From NCBI GenBank assembly GCA_014846175.1, contig RKAV01000043.1, positions 1 to 27,299 on the forward strand: DNA of 27,299 bases. Direction: 5' to 3'. Below the pieces are notes generated by a model. The model was not told the DNA's origin. It was given only the letters and a program-made list of their open reading frames with translations, and did not search any database. Both the position numbers and the translations under genes were made by a program. How positions within the stretch are numbered: position 1 is the first letter of the stretch; each line of letters starts with the position of its first letter. This stretch comes from a bacterium. GTDB lineage: Bacteria; Bacillota_I; Bacilli_A; RF39; UBA660. Below, one piece after another: positions 16,248 through 24,381 of this stretch.

Positions 16248-17024
16248 ATGAGAGATGTAAAATTATTAACTAATAATGGTGTAAATGTTGCTAAAAGTTT
16301 AGAATTATTTGGAGATATGGCAACCTATGATAGTACTTTAAGTGATTTTTTAGCAGATATTGATGAAAAAGAAAACAAAATTAAGATTTATAAAGAAAGT
16401 GGAGATATGGCTAATTATGCTATATATGTTCATGGCTTAAAAAGTGATGCTAAATATTTTGGTTTTGATGCTCTTGCTAATTATGCTTTTCAGCATGAAA
16501 TGGCAAGTAAAGAAAATAATCTTTACTTTGTAACTGAGCATTTTAATGAATTAATATTAGAACTTGATAGAATTGTTCATTTAGTAAAACAGTATTTAGG
16601 TTTAGAAAGTGCAGGAGTTCAAACTACTATTGTAACTCCTAAAAAAGATAGAGCTTTAATAGTAGTAGATGATTCTGCTGTTATTAAAAACTTTGTTTTA
16701 AAGATATTTGATCAACAATTTGAAGTTTTAATGGCTGGTGATGGAGAAGAAGCATTAAAAATGGTTACTAATCAAGATGGACCAAAAATAGTAGGAATGC
16801 TTTTAGATCTTAATATGCCTAATGTTGATGGTTTTCAAGTATTAGAATACTTTAAAAATAATAATTTATTTGATTCTATTCCTGTTTCTATAATTACAGG
16901 CGTTGGTGATGATACCTTAGTAGCAAAAGCTTTTGAATTTCCAATAGTTGATATCATTAGAAAACCATTTAATGAAAGAGATATAAAACTAGTAGTTGAA
17001 AAAACTATACAATATGCACATTAA
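16248..17024 (+). CDS. Hpt domain fused to a CheY-like receiver
   Basis: A 258-residue cytoplasmic signalling protein. Residues about 15-120 form a helical Hpt domain with the phospho-accepting histidine H62 in VHGLKSDAKYFGF. Residues 134-258 form a receiver domain: acid pocket D141-D142, phospho-acceptor D187 in LLDLNMPNVDGF, T217 and K239 in RKPF. No kinase, membrane or DNA-binding domain is present. Hpt and receiver modules usually pass phosphate inside multi-step relays, so this looks like a relay intermediate or a sink fed by an unlinked kinase. The ATG follows AGGAGG. The gene has its own promoter and terminator and lies directly before smc. Confidence 0.88.
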   Translation: MRDVKLLTNNGVNVAKSLELFGDMATYDSTLSDFLADIDEKENKIKIYKESGDMANYAIYVHGLKSDAKYFGFDALANYAFQHEMASKENNLYFVTEHFNELILELDRIVHLVKQYLGLESAGVQTTIVTPKKDRALIVVDDSAVIKNFVLKIFDQQFEVLMAGDGEEALKMVTNQDGPKIVGMLLDLNMPNVDGFQVLEYFKNNNLFDSIPVSIITGVGDDTLVAKAFEFPIVDIIRKPFNERDIKLVVEKTIQYAH

Positions 17025-17029
17025 ATATT

Positions 17030-17056
17030 GGAAAAGTCTAATTCTTTTCCTTTTTT
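17030..17056 (+). terminator. Terminator after the Hpt-receiver gene
   Basis: GGAAAAG (17030-17036), a 7-base loop and CTTTTCC (17044-17050) are followed by six T. It starts five bases after the stop codon. Confidence 0.85.
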
Positions 17057-17076
17057 GTGTATTATGTTTCAATCAC

Positions 17077-17105
17077 TTGTTAAATAATCAATTATTTGAT
17101 AAAAT
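17077..17105 (+). promoter_or_regulatory. smc promoter
   Basis: TTGTTA (17077-17082), 17 bases and TAAAAT (17100-17105) with TGA before it make an extended -10 promoter, 26 bases before the smc ATG. Confidence 0.65.
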
Positions 17106-17131
17106 CTTTATAGAAAATGTAGGTGTAAGAT

Positions 17132-20080
17132 ATGTACTTAAAAGAAATAGTTGTAAATGGATTTAAGTCATTTGCAGATAAAATAGATATAGTATTAAAT
17201 GATGAAACAACATGTATTGTTGGACCAAACGGTAGTGGAAAGAGTAATATTGTAGATGCAGTTCGTTGGGTTTTGGGAGAACAATCAGTTAAAACCTTAA
17301 GAGGTGATGGAACGATGAGTGATGTCATCTTTGTAGGTAGTGCTTCAAGAAAAATGAAAAATGTAGCATCTGTAGAACTTGTCTTTGATAATAATGACCA
17401 TTACCTAACCATCCCCTATACAGAAGTATCAATTAAAAGACGCGTCTTTAGAAGTGGTGAGAATGAATATTTTTTAAATAATCAAAAGTGTCGTTTAAAA
17501 GATATCTTAAACTTATTCTTAGATAGTGGTATTGGAAAAGAGTCATTTAATATAATTGGTCAAGGTGAAGTTCAAAAAATATTAAGTGAAAGTAAAGATG
17601 AAAGACGTCTTATCTTTGAAGAAGCTGCTAGTATTTTAAAATACAAAAAAAGAAAAGAAGAAGCCTTAAGAAAACTAGACCGTACACATGAAGCTTTAGA
17701 TAGAGTACAAGATATAATTAATGAACTAGAACTACAAGTGACACCCCTTAAAAGACAAAGTGAAGAAGCTAAGAAATATTTAGAATACAAGAAAAAATTA
17801 GAATCACTTGAAATAGCACTCCTTGCTTATGATATATATCATTTAACAGAAGAAGAAAAGTTAAAGACTACTGAGAAGAAAAAACTAGATGAAGAAATAG
17901 TAGTTGCTTTAAAAGAAGAAAATATAAGAGATAGTAAAATATTAAAATATAAACAAGAAGAAGATGAACTACAAAAAGAGATAACATTTGTTCAAAATGA
18001 ATTATTAAAAACAGCTGAAGAAGTAGTACGACAAGAAAGTACTTTGGAATTATTTAAATTAGAACGCCGTAAGAAAGAAGAAGGAACAACTGATGAAGAA
18101 TTACGTATTCTTTTAATAGAACAATCTAAAGATAAAAAAGAATTATCTTTACTTGAAAATGAAATAGAAGAATTAAGGGAAACACTTAAAACAAAGGAAG
18201 AAGAAGTAAATACTAAAAGACGAGAATTAGATTCTACTAAAATGTCGAAGAAAAATTATTTAAGTGAATATAGTAAAATAGATCAAGATCAATTAAGCTA
18301 TAAACATAAAATAGATTTCTTAGTAAGTGAAGAAGAAAGAAGTTCTAATTTACCAGAAGTAGTTCGTTATCTTTTAAAAAACGAATCCTTAAAAGGTATT
18401 TATAATACCATTGGTAATGTAGTTACAATTGATGATATTTATGCTAAAGCCTTAGATATAGCTATATCAGCTAGTAAAAACTTTGTTTTAGTAAAAGATG
18501 ATATTTGTGCTAAAGAAGCAATTAGTAATATTAAAAAAGAAAAGAAAGGAAGAGCGACATTCTTCCCCTTAAATATTATTAAAGCAAGGAATATTCCTCA
18601 AGATATTAAGAACAACCTAGAAAAATTAGATGGTTATTGTGGGGTATTAGCTGATAAAATTAAAACGGAAGATATGTATAAGAATGTAATTTACAATCAG
18701 TTTGGGCTTGTATTATTAGCAAAAGATATGGATAGTGCTTTAAATATTGCTAAACATACTATGAATAAATATAAAATAATTACTTTAGATGGTGATGTAA
18801 TTAATGCCGGTGGTTCTATGAGCGGGGGAACTTTCTATAAAGGAAGAAGTTCAGTTATGATAAAACAAGAAATAGAATCATTAAGAAGAACTTATCAAGC
18901 ATTTATTAAGTCAAGACAGAAAGTTTTACTAGATATTAAAGAAACAGAAGAAAAGATTACTACTATAGAAGATACCTATTATAAACTAGATAAAGAACTA
19001 GAAAATATTAAAATTACTATTACGGAAAAAGATAAAAGATATAAAGAATTAAAAGAAAGTTTAATGAGAAAAAATGAATCTATTAAAAGATTAGAAGCAT
19101 CAACTACTAGTTTTGATATAAAAGAAAAAGAACTTATTGAAGAGTTTTATAAGAAGAGTACTTATAAAGAAAAACTAGAGAAGAAGAAAATATATTTAGA
19201 TGATAAATTGAAAACATTAAAAAGTAATTTAACTAGTTTTGAAGATGAAATAACTTATGAGAATAGAATCTTAAAGAAAAAACAAGATGTTATTAAAAAC
19301 TTAGAAATAGAATTATCTAGAATTGATGTTAAACTTAATAGTTATTTACAAACTTTAGCAGAAGAATATACTATTACTTATGAAAAGGCAAGGAAAGAGT
19401 ATCAATTAACAGAAGAAGTAGAAGAGTCTAGAAAGTTAGTTAATCAATATAAAATGATTATTAAAGACTTGGGTATGGTTAATTTACAAGCAATAGAAGA
19501 ATATGATAGAGTTAAAACAAGATATGAGTTTTTACTACATCAAAAAGAAGATTTAGAGAAAGCTGAAACTACTTTACTTGAAATAATGGATGAATTAGAT
19601 CAATTAATGAAAGATGAGTTTTTAAAAACTTTTAATGAAATAAAAGAGAAATTTAAAGTGGTATTTTCTAAAATGTTTCATGGTGGAAGTGCTGATTTAA
19701 AATTAACTAATCCGGAGGATTTATTAACGACTGGTATTGAGATAATAGCATCTCCTCCAGGTAAGAAATTATCAACTATTCAGTTATTATCAGGTGGGGA
19801 GAAGACTTTAACAGCTATTAGTTTATTATTTGCTATATTAAATATTAGAAAATTACCATTCTGTATATTTGATGAAGTAGAAGCAGCCTTAGATGAAGCA
19901 AATGTCTCTCAGTTTGGTAAGTATTTAGAACACTATAAAAACAAAACTCAGTTTTTAATAATTACCCATAAGAAGAAAACTATGGAATATGCTGATACCT
20001 TGTATGGCATTACAATGCAAGAATCTGGTGTTTCTAAACTTGTTAGAGTAGAAATGGAGAATAAAGAGGAGATATTATAG
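17132..20080 (+). CDS. smc: Chromosome segregation/condensin protein SMC
   Basis: A 982-residue SMC, about 200 residues shorter than B. subtilis Smc (1,186). Walker A is GPNGSGKS at 31-38; the hinge spans about 405-565 and ends in the conserved GGSMSGG; the ABC signature LSGGEK begins at 886; Walker B is FCIFDEVEAALDE with D914-E915. Two long, Lys/Glu-rich coiled-coil stretches connect the head halves to the hinge; both are shortened. The dimer works with ScpA and ScpB (not in the window) to extrude loops and separate chromosomes. The ATG has AGGTG upstream. The stop is one base before the metallophosphoesterase start, so the two are co-transcribed. Confidence 0.97.
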   Translation: MYLKEIVVNGFKSFADKIDIVLNDETTCIVGPNGSGKSNIVDAVRWVLGEQSVKTLRGDGTMSDVIFVGSASRKMKNVASVELVFDNNDHYLTIPYTEVSIKRRVFRSGENEYFLNNQKCRLKDILNLFLDSGIGKESFNIIGQGEVQKILSESKDERRLIFEEAASILKYKKRKEEALRKLDRTHEALDRVQDIINELELQVTPLKRQSEEAKKYLEYKKKLESLEIALLAYDIYHLTEEEKLKTTEKKKLDEEIVVALKEENIRDSKILKYKQEEDELQKEITFVQNELLKTAEEVVRQESTLELFKLERRKKEEGTTDEELRILLIEQSKDKKELSLLENEIEELRETLKTKEEEVNTKRRELDSTKMSKKNYLSEYSKIDQDQLSYKHKIDFLVSEEERSSNLPEVVRYLLKNESLKGIYNTIGNVVTIDDIYAKALDIAISASKNFVLVKDDICAKEAISNIKKEKKGRATFFPLNIIKARNIPQDIKNNLEKLDGYCGVLADKIKTEDMYKNVIYNQFGLVLLAKDMDSALNIAKHTMNKYKIITLDGDVINAGGSMSGGTFYKGRSSVMIKQEIESLRRTYQAFIKSRQKVLLDIKETEEKITTIEDTYYKLDKELENIKITITEKDKRYKELKESLMRKNESIKRLEASTTSFDIKEKELIEEFYKKSTYKEKLEKKKIYLDDKLKTLKSNLTSFEDEITYENRILKKKQDVIKNLEIELSRIDVKLNSYLQTLAEEYTITYEKARKEYQLTEEVEESRKLVNQYKMIIKDLGMVNLQAIEEYDRVKTRYEFLLHQKEDLEKAETTLLEIMDELDQLMKDEFLKTFNEIKEKFKVVFSKMFHGGSADLKLTNPEDLLTTGIEIIASPPGKKLSTIQLLSGGEKTLTAISLLFAILNIRKLPFCIFDEVEAALDEANVSQFGKYLEHYKNKTQFLIITHKKKTMEYADTLYGITMQESGVSKLVRVEMENKEEIL

Positions 20081-20081
20081 A

Positions 20082-20975
20082 ATGGGGAGAATTGAAAAAA
20101 ATAAAGAAAAGCAATTAGAAATAATTAAAGATGAAGAAAAAGAACATCAAGCAAAAATTATTAAAAGAATTGTTTTACTAATTATACTAATTTTAGTAGT
20201 TTCTTTTTTCTTCATTTTATATGTTACTGAAATAGCTACTACCAAAATGGTAGTGAGGGAAGAAAGAGTTCAAAGTAGTAAAGTAACTAAGCTTTTCCAT
20301 GGCTATAAGATAGTTAATTTTTCTGATTTACATGATGTATCAAAAGAAATGGTTAGGGAAACTGTTAAGTTAATTAATAGAAGTAAGCCAGATTTATTAC
20401 TTTTTACAGGAGATTTGTTAGATGGGAAAGATATTGATGCAACAGAAAAAGAAGAATTAGTAAGGGAATTAAAAAAATTATCAGCTAATAGTTTGAAATA
20501 TGCTGTTTTAGGAGAAAATGATACTGAACAAGCAAGCGCTATTTTAAAAGAAGTAGGTTTTAATATTTTAGAGAACAGTTATGATTTAATATATCAAGGT
20601 GATGATAGTATTCTTTTAATGGGGTTAAATAGTGATAAAGAAAACTTAGATAGTTTACTTGCTTATTATAATACTGAAACAAAAAATGATAATATTTATT
20701 CTATTTTAATGATGCATAAACCAGATTCTATCGATGATGTTTTAGCAAGGCATAGTGTTGATATAGCATTTGCAGGGCATTCTCATTTAGGAGAAGTAAG
20801 ACTACCTTTAATTGGAACAATTATTACAAGAGAGGGTGCTAAAAAGTATAAAGATGGTTATTATGATATAAATAATACTAAATTCTTTATTAGTAGTGGG
20901 GTAGGAATAAATGTTTATGATTTTAGATTCTTTGATAGACCATCTATTGATTTAATTAGACTTAATAGTAATTAA
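20082..20975 (+). CDS. Membrane-anchored calcineurin-like metallophosphoesterase
   Basis: A 297-residue protein: a charged N-terminus, one membrane helix at about 30-48, then a phosphoesterase domain. Motifs in order are D82-x-H84 (SDLHD), D111 (TGDLLD), GEND at 144-147, H212 (MMHKPD) and H233/H235 (AGHSHLGE). The third motif normally reads GNHD/E; here the Asn ligand and catalytic His positions read Glu and Asn, so activity may be altered. It resembles the YkuE/YkoQ type that acts on membrane or lipid-linked phosphates. It begins one base after the smc stop with GAGGAG upstream. The substrate cannot be assigned. Confidence 0.87.
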   Translation: MGRIEKNKEKQLEIIKDEEKEHQAKIIKRIVLLIILILVVSFFFILYVTEIATTKMVVREERVQSSKVTKLFHGYKIVNFSDLHDVSKEMVRETVKLINRSKPDLLLFTGDLLDGKDIDATEKEELVRELKKLSANSLKYAVLGENDTEQASAILKEVGFNILENSYDLIYQGDDSILLMGLNSDKENLDSLLAYYNTETKNDNIYSILMMHKPDSIDDVLARHSVDIAFAGHSHLGEVRLPLIGTIITREGAKKYKDGYYDINNTKFFISSGVGINVYDFRFFDRPSIDLIRLNSN

Positions 20976-21009
20976 AACTATAAAGAAGAGAAAATGGAGA
21001 TGAAGGTAA

Positions 21010-22167
21010 ATGGCTAATGTCAGTGTAACAGGAGTTAATGAATATAGTGCTGAACTTAAAGACATTGCTAATAAATTAAAAGATGCTTTAAGTCAAATAG
21101 AAGCTGATATAAATGAATTAGAAACAGCAGTTGCAACTTTGGAAAGTTATAATGGACAAGATGCTTCAACTGTTTTGACAGAAACAATAAAAAATAATAA
21201 TTTACTAGCTAGTGTAGGAGGTATTGTTGGTTGGGCTAAAGATACGGTTCGGGTTTATAAATATGTTTGGGATATTAATGTAAGTAATGGCGATATGACT
21301 AAGTCTTTAGCAGTAGTAAAAGATGCCATCAGCAATGCTGAAGCATTAGAATTATCAGGTGATGATTTAGCAAATTTTGCTGTTATGTTGAATAGTTTTA
21401 TTGCTTTAATAGAAAAGGAAATTTTGATTCCAAATTCTTATGACCGGAAAAGTTATAGTGAGTATAATAATCTTGCTGATTTATTTTCTACTATTAAAGA
21501 TAATCCTACTTATAAGGAATATAAAGATACTTACAAATATTCTAAAGAGTTAAAAAAGAAAGATTTATTATATAACAAATATCGTACTAAAGAAGGAAAA
21601 GATGATTATGTAGATTTCTTGCTTGATGAAATGGGAAATCATCGTATGACGACTGATAGTAGAAATACCAAATATGGAATATGGTATAATAGTAAATATG
21701 GGATGATGAGTAAGAACGATGCTTTTTGTGCAGCAGGAGTTTCTTATACTTTGGAACATACTGCTACTACAGGAATATTGAATCCTTATATAAATGTTGG
21801 TGCCGGTGCATCTGATGCTAAATCTAAAGCCAGTCAAGGAATAGGAACTTGGCATGATGCTAATGATGCAGCTTATCAACCTAAACGAGGTGATATTTTC
21901 TATAAGGGTGGAGATCACACGGGTATTGTTCTAGATAGTGATGATAAGTATATTTATACAATTGAAGCAAACACTTCTTCTGATGAAGGTGTTTCAGGTT
22001 CTGTTAATACAAGAATAAGGGAACGTAGCGGTAGTGCTCCTTATATAACTTCAGGAGGTTTTTATTCACCACCAGTAGAATTTAGTAATGCTAATGATTC
22101 TAGTATTAAGCTTGATAATGATTATATAAATAAAAAATTAGGTATTCAAAATGGTGGTAATGAGTAA
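21010..22167 (+). CDS. CHAP-type amidase with helical N-terminal domain and no signal peptide
   Basis: A 385-residue protein. Residues 1 to about 210 are predicted helical, with coiled-coil-like heptads early on (ELKDIANKLKDALSQIEADI), somewhat like WXG100/LXG-type N-termini; there is no signal peptide or N-terminal membrane span. Residues about 215-365 form a CHAP/NlpC-like hydrolase: C240 in NDAFCAAGVSY, H303 in GDHTGIV, and E319/N321 in TIEANTS, with the PKRGDIFY block before the histidine. Such domains cut peptide bonds in peptidoglycan. How it leaves the cell is unclear; a type VII-like route is a guess. It follows the metallophosphoesterase by 34 bases and is followed 14 bases later by a small helical protein. 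Confidence 0.78.
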   Translation: MANVSVTGVNEYSAELKDIANKLKDALSQIEADINELETAVATLESYNGQDASTVLTETIKNNNLLASVGGIVGWAKDTVRVYKYVWDINVSNGDMTKSLAVVKDAISNAEALELSGDDLANFAVMLNSFIALIEKEILIPNSYDRKSYSEYNNLADLFSTIKDNPTYKEYKDTYKYSKELKKKDLLYNKYRTKEGKDDYVDFLLDEMGNHRMTTDSRNTKYGIWYNSKYGMMSKNDAFCAAGVSYTLEHTATTGILNPYINVGAGASDAKSKASQGIGTWHDANDAAYQPKRGDIFYKGGDHTGIVLDSDDKYIYTIEANTSSDEGVSGSVNTRIRERSGSAPYITSGGFYSPPVEFSNANDSSIKLDNDYINKKLGIQNGGNE

Positions 22168-22181
22168 TAGGGAGGATAAAG

Positions 22182-22463
22182 ATGGTAACAGTAGAACAAA
22201 TTGAAGAAGAAATAGAAAAGATAAAAAACGCTACTGATAAGTTGCGAGAGAGTGTTGAAAATTTTAATAGTGTATATGCTTCTGTTCATGATGTTGTAGA
22301 TGGCTTAAGAATTGTTGCAAATACTAATGGTGGACATCGAAAAGCAGATAAAATTGCTACTTTAGCAGATTTCGGTATTAGTACTAAGAAAATGGATAAT
22401 ATTGTAAGAACAGCAGAAGATGTTAAGGTAGTATATACTAAAAGAGAAGTAACTTTAAGCTAA
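22182..22463 (+). CDS. Small helical protein (93 aa), possible partner of the CHAP amidase
   Basis: A 93-residue frame with GGGAGG nine bases before its ATG, 14 bases after the CHAP gene. Residues 1-47 form an amphipathic, probably coiled-coil helix (EQIEEEIEKIKNATDKLRES). A Gly-Gly turn near residue 51 separates it from a second helical half. The size and two-helix layout recall WXG100/ESAT-6-like partners, but the WxG motif is absent. There is no signal peptide. By position it could be a chaperone, secretion partner or immunity protein of the amidase; none of this is shown by sequence. Confidence 0.6.
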   Translation: MVTVEQIEEEIEKIKNATDKLRESVENFNSVYASVHDVVDGLRIVANTNGGHRKADKIATLADFGISTKKMDNIVRTAEDVKVVYTKREVTLS

Positions 22464-22498
22464 AAAATAAAAAAGTTGAAAAAATAAGTAAAAAAGAC

Positions 22499-22527
22499 TT
22501 GCAAAAGTCTAAAGTTTATTATATATT
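22499..22527 (+). promoter_or_regulatory. tRNA-Arg promoter
   Basis: TTGCAA (22499-22504), 17 bases and TATATT (22522-22527) place a transcription start about seven bases before the tRNA. Confidence 0.7.
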
Positions 22528-22540
22528 AATAGTGTTGTAT

Positions 22541-22617
22541 GTCTCAGTAGCTCAGCTGGATAGAGCATCGCCCTTCTAAGGCGAGTGTCATGGGTTCGAA
22601 TCCCCTCTGGGACACCA
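22541..22617 (+). tRNA. tRNA-Arg (anticodon UCU)
   Basis: All cloverleaf arms fold: acceptor GTCTCAG with CTGGGAC (one T-G pair), D arm around AGCTCAGCTGGATAGAGC, anticodon stem TCGCC/GGCGA with loop CTTCTAA (anticodon TCT), and a T arm with GGTTCGAATCC. The CCA end is encoded (22615-22617). It reads AGA and AGG, the arginine codons that dominate in this window. It has its own promoter and terminator. Confidence 0.97.
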
Positions 22618-22629
22618 TTATTGATAATT

Positions 22630-22656
22630 AACTAGAATGATATTTCTAGTTTTTTT
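22630..22656 (+). terminator. Terminator after tRNA-Arg
   Basis: AACTAGAA (22630-22637), a 6-base loop and TTCTAGTT (22644-22651) run into a T tract ending at 22656. Confidence 0.88.
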
Positions 22657-22688
22657 GTTTATTAATAGTATGAGAAAGGCTGAAGATA

Positions 22689-22697
22689 TGTTATACT
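22689..22697 (+). promoter_or_regulatory. Extended -10 promoter of the Nudix gene
   Basis: TGT-TATACT (22689-22697) has no recognisable -35 box. The ATG is at 22723, after GAGGTGA. Confidence 0.55.
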
Positions 22698-22722
22698 TAG
22701 CTTGATTAATGAGGTGAATTTG

Positions 22723-23328
22723 ATGAATAATAAGGAAATATTAAATAAAATTAAAAACTTATCTACTAATGAACAAAGAAATTTATCTTATGAAGAATTG
22801 GTAAATATTATTAATAAGCTTACACCTGATGAAATAATTGAATTAAGTAATATTATTGGGTATCCTGTGTTTACAAGACTTTGTATGGGAGTACTTAAAC
22901 ATAAATTCGTTTTATTACAAGATGGTGCAGCAGCAGTAATAGTAAACGAACAAGGACAAATATTACTACAAAGTAGGGCAGATAGAGATAAGTGGGGATT
23001 ACCTGGTGGATGCCAGGAATTAGGTGAAAGATTCCAAGACACCATTATTAGAGAGGTAAAGGAAGAAACTAATCTTGACGTAAATGAATCTGATTTAGAA
23101 TTAATAGATATAGTTTCAGGAGCAAGCAGAAGAAATGAATATCCAAATGGAGATGTTGTTATAAATAATACAGCTTTATATTGTATTAGAAACTATTCTG
23201 GAAACCTGAAATGGGATAGTGAATCTAAAGAAATGAAATTCTTTGATTTAGATAATTTACCAAAAAATCAGAACGATCCAGATTTAATTGAAATCTATAA
23301 AAAATCTATTAGTAAATTAAAAAGATAA
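22723..23328 (+). CDS. Nudix hydrolase
   Basis: A 201-residue protein. Residues 1-60 are a helical extension not found in minimal Nudix enzymes. The Nudix box runs from G96 to L118: G-x5-E102-x7-R110-E111-V-K-E114-E115-x-N117-L; the usual glycine of EExGU is Asn. The upstream strand DGAAAVIVNEQGQILLQSR and the DKWGLPGG turn are typical of the fold. Such enzymes hydrolyse nucleoside diphosphates linked to another group, from oxidised dNTPs to sugar nucleotides; the substrate is unknown. The ATG at 22723 is chosen because GAGGTGA lies five bases upstream; an earlier TTG at 22702 lies next to the -10 box. Confidence 0.9.
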   Translation: MNNKEILNKIKNLSTNEQRNLSYEELVNIINKLTPDEIIELSNIIGYPVFTRLCMGVLKHKFVLLQDGAAAVIVNEQGQILLQSRADRDKWGLPGGCQELGERFQDTIIREVKEETNLDVNESDLELIDIVSGASRRNEYPNGDVVINNTALYCIRNYSGNLKWDSESKEMKFFDLDNLPKNQNDPDLIEIYKKSISKLKR

Positions 23329-23340
23329 TATCATTTATTA

Positions 23341-23371
23341 AAAAACCATTTTCTTAACGAAAATGGTTTTT
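23341..23371 (+). terminator. Bidirectional terminator after the Nudix gene
   Basis: A perfect 13-bp stem (AAAAACCATTTTC at 23341-23353, its complement at 23359-23371) encloses the loop TTAAC. A and T ends serve both the Nudix gene and the convergent minus-strand gene that stops at 23385. Confidence 0.93.
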
Positions 23372-23384
23372 GCTATGAAAAATA

Positions 23385-24326
23385 TTAATTGTTCTTTCTA
23401 TTATTAAATAAAGTTAAAATTTTTTTCTTTATGCTAGTTTTCTTTGCTTTTTGGGATTGTGGATTAATTTCTTTTCTGATTCCATCATAATCAATCTTTA
23501 CAGTATTAACATCAAAATATTTACGGAATAGATTTTCTTCTTGTGCATTAATTTTAAGTATTTCTTCATTAGAAAATACCTGTAAAGCTTCATGCCATTC
23601 ATATCCTAACTTGGTAAATGTTTTATTTTTCATAAGATTTATTATTCTTTCTAGCTCATCACTAGTAATATGTCTTAAAGATATATCATCACTAATAATA
23701 TTTTCCTTTTGTTCATCAGTTGCATTTAAAATAGTATCTTGTCCAAAATAAGCTATAGAACGTTTAGTTAGTAATTCTTTTCTTATACCTGATTTAAAAC
23801 AAGCAACATTTGGATCTTTATTTAAAATACTACAAAAGTCAGTAATACTTTCTTCATCAGTTACATTTATATTATCATCCAAACTATAATAAAAATTTTC
23901 AAATAAAGGACTTTGTTTTTCAAGTAAATCAAAATATAATTCTTCATTAAACTTTGATGATATTCTTTTATCTAATGCAAATAAACCTAATTCATATCTT
24001 TTATTACCAAAGAAATAACCTCTATTCAAAAGTTTATTTAAAAGCTCAATGTTATCATTATAAAGTGCTGCATAATATAGCATTAAAGTGCAAAAGATCC
24101 TCTCTGTTTCCTCTTCACTACTAGTTTGTAGGATTAAAATACATTTTTCGGAATTACTTATTTTAATTTTATCTCCAATGCATAAATCCTTTATTACTTC
24201 TATCATTTTGGCGTCAGTTTTCTTTTCCTTGTTTCCTTCTAGTTTCATTCTGTTTTGTATTATTCTAGACTTTATGTCATTTAATAGAGTCTTTGAATAT
24301 ATGTCTTTGTAGTCAATACTTACCAT
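23385..24326 (-). CDS. Unrecognised helical protein (313 aa), weakly ankyrin-like
   Basis: A 313-residue, highly charged and largely helical protein with no signal peptide or membrane span. Residues about 80-115 (YYAALYNDNIELLNKLLNRG, then LGLFALDKR) resemble one or two ankyrin-type helix pairs, but no full repeat array is evident. The C-terminal 30 residues are very basic (Lys-rich), which may bind nucleic acid or membrane. I recognise no family. The ATG has AGAGGTG five bases upstream, and a strong promoter lies just before it. It sits downstream of ftsW and converges on the Nudix gene, sharing its terminator. Codon use matches its neighbours. Confidence 0.65.
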   Translation of the reverse strand: MVSIDYKDIYSKTLLNDIKSRIIQNRMKLEGNKEKKTDAKMIEVIKDLCIGDKIKISNSEKCILILQTSSEEETERIFCTLMLYYAALYNDNIELLNKLLNRGYFFGNKRYELGLFALDKRISSKFNEELYFDLLEKQSPLFENFYYSLDDNINVTDEESITDFCSILNKDPNVACFKSGIRKELLTKRSIAYFGQDTILNATDEQKENIISDDISLRHITSDELERIINLMKNKTFTKLGYEWHEALQVFSNEEILKINAQEENLFRKYFDVNTVKIDYDGIRKEINPQSQKAKKTSIKKKILTLFNNRKNN

Positions 24327-24346
24327 TTTTTCACCTCTGTTTTTTT

Positions 24347-24374
24347 ATTATATACTAAATAATGTAATTTGCAA
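24347..24374 (-). promoter_or_regulatory. Promoter of the 313-residue protein gene
   Basis: On the minus strand, TTGCAA (24374-24369), 16 bases and a perfect TATAAT (24352-24347) lie between the ftsW stop and this gene, so it can be expressed apart from mraY-ftsW. Confidence 0.75.
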
Positions 24375-24381
24375 AGAAATA

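Noticed and set aside
17092..17328. Minus-strand open frame over the smc promoter and start
   Set aside because: It opposes the highly conserved Walker A region of smc and has no binding site.
21568..21918. 116-codon minus-strand frame opposite the CHAP gene
   Set aside because: The plus strand holds a clear CHAP catalytic site; the minus translation is low-complexity Ile/Ser with no family likeness.
21010..22463. CHAP gene as a prophage endolysin
   Set aside because: No holin, tail or other phage genes nearby; codon use matches the neighbours and the gene lies in a housekeeping run.
22541..22617. tRNA-Arg as an integration site for a mobile element
   Set aside because: No integrase, no repeated tRNA 3' end and no phage-like genes within the window.
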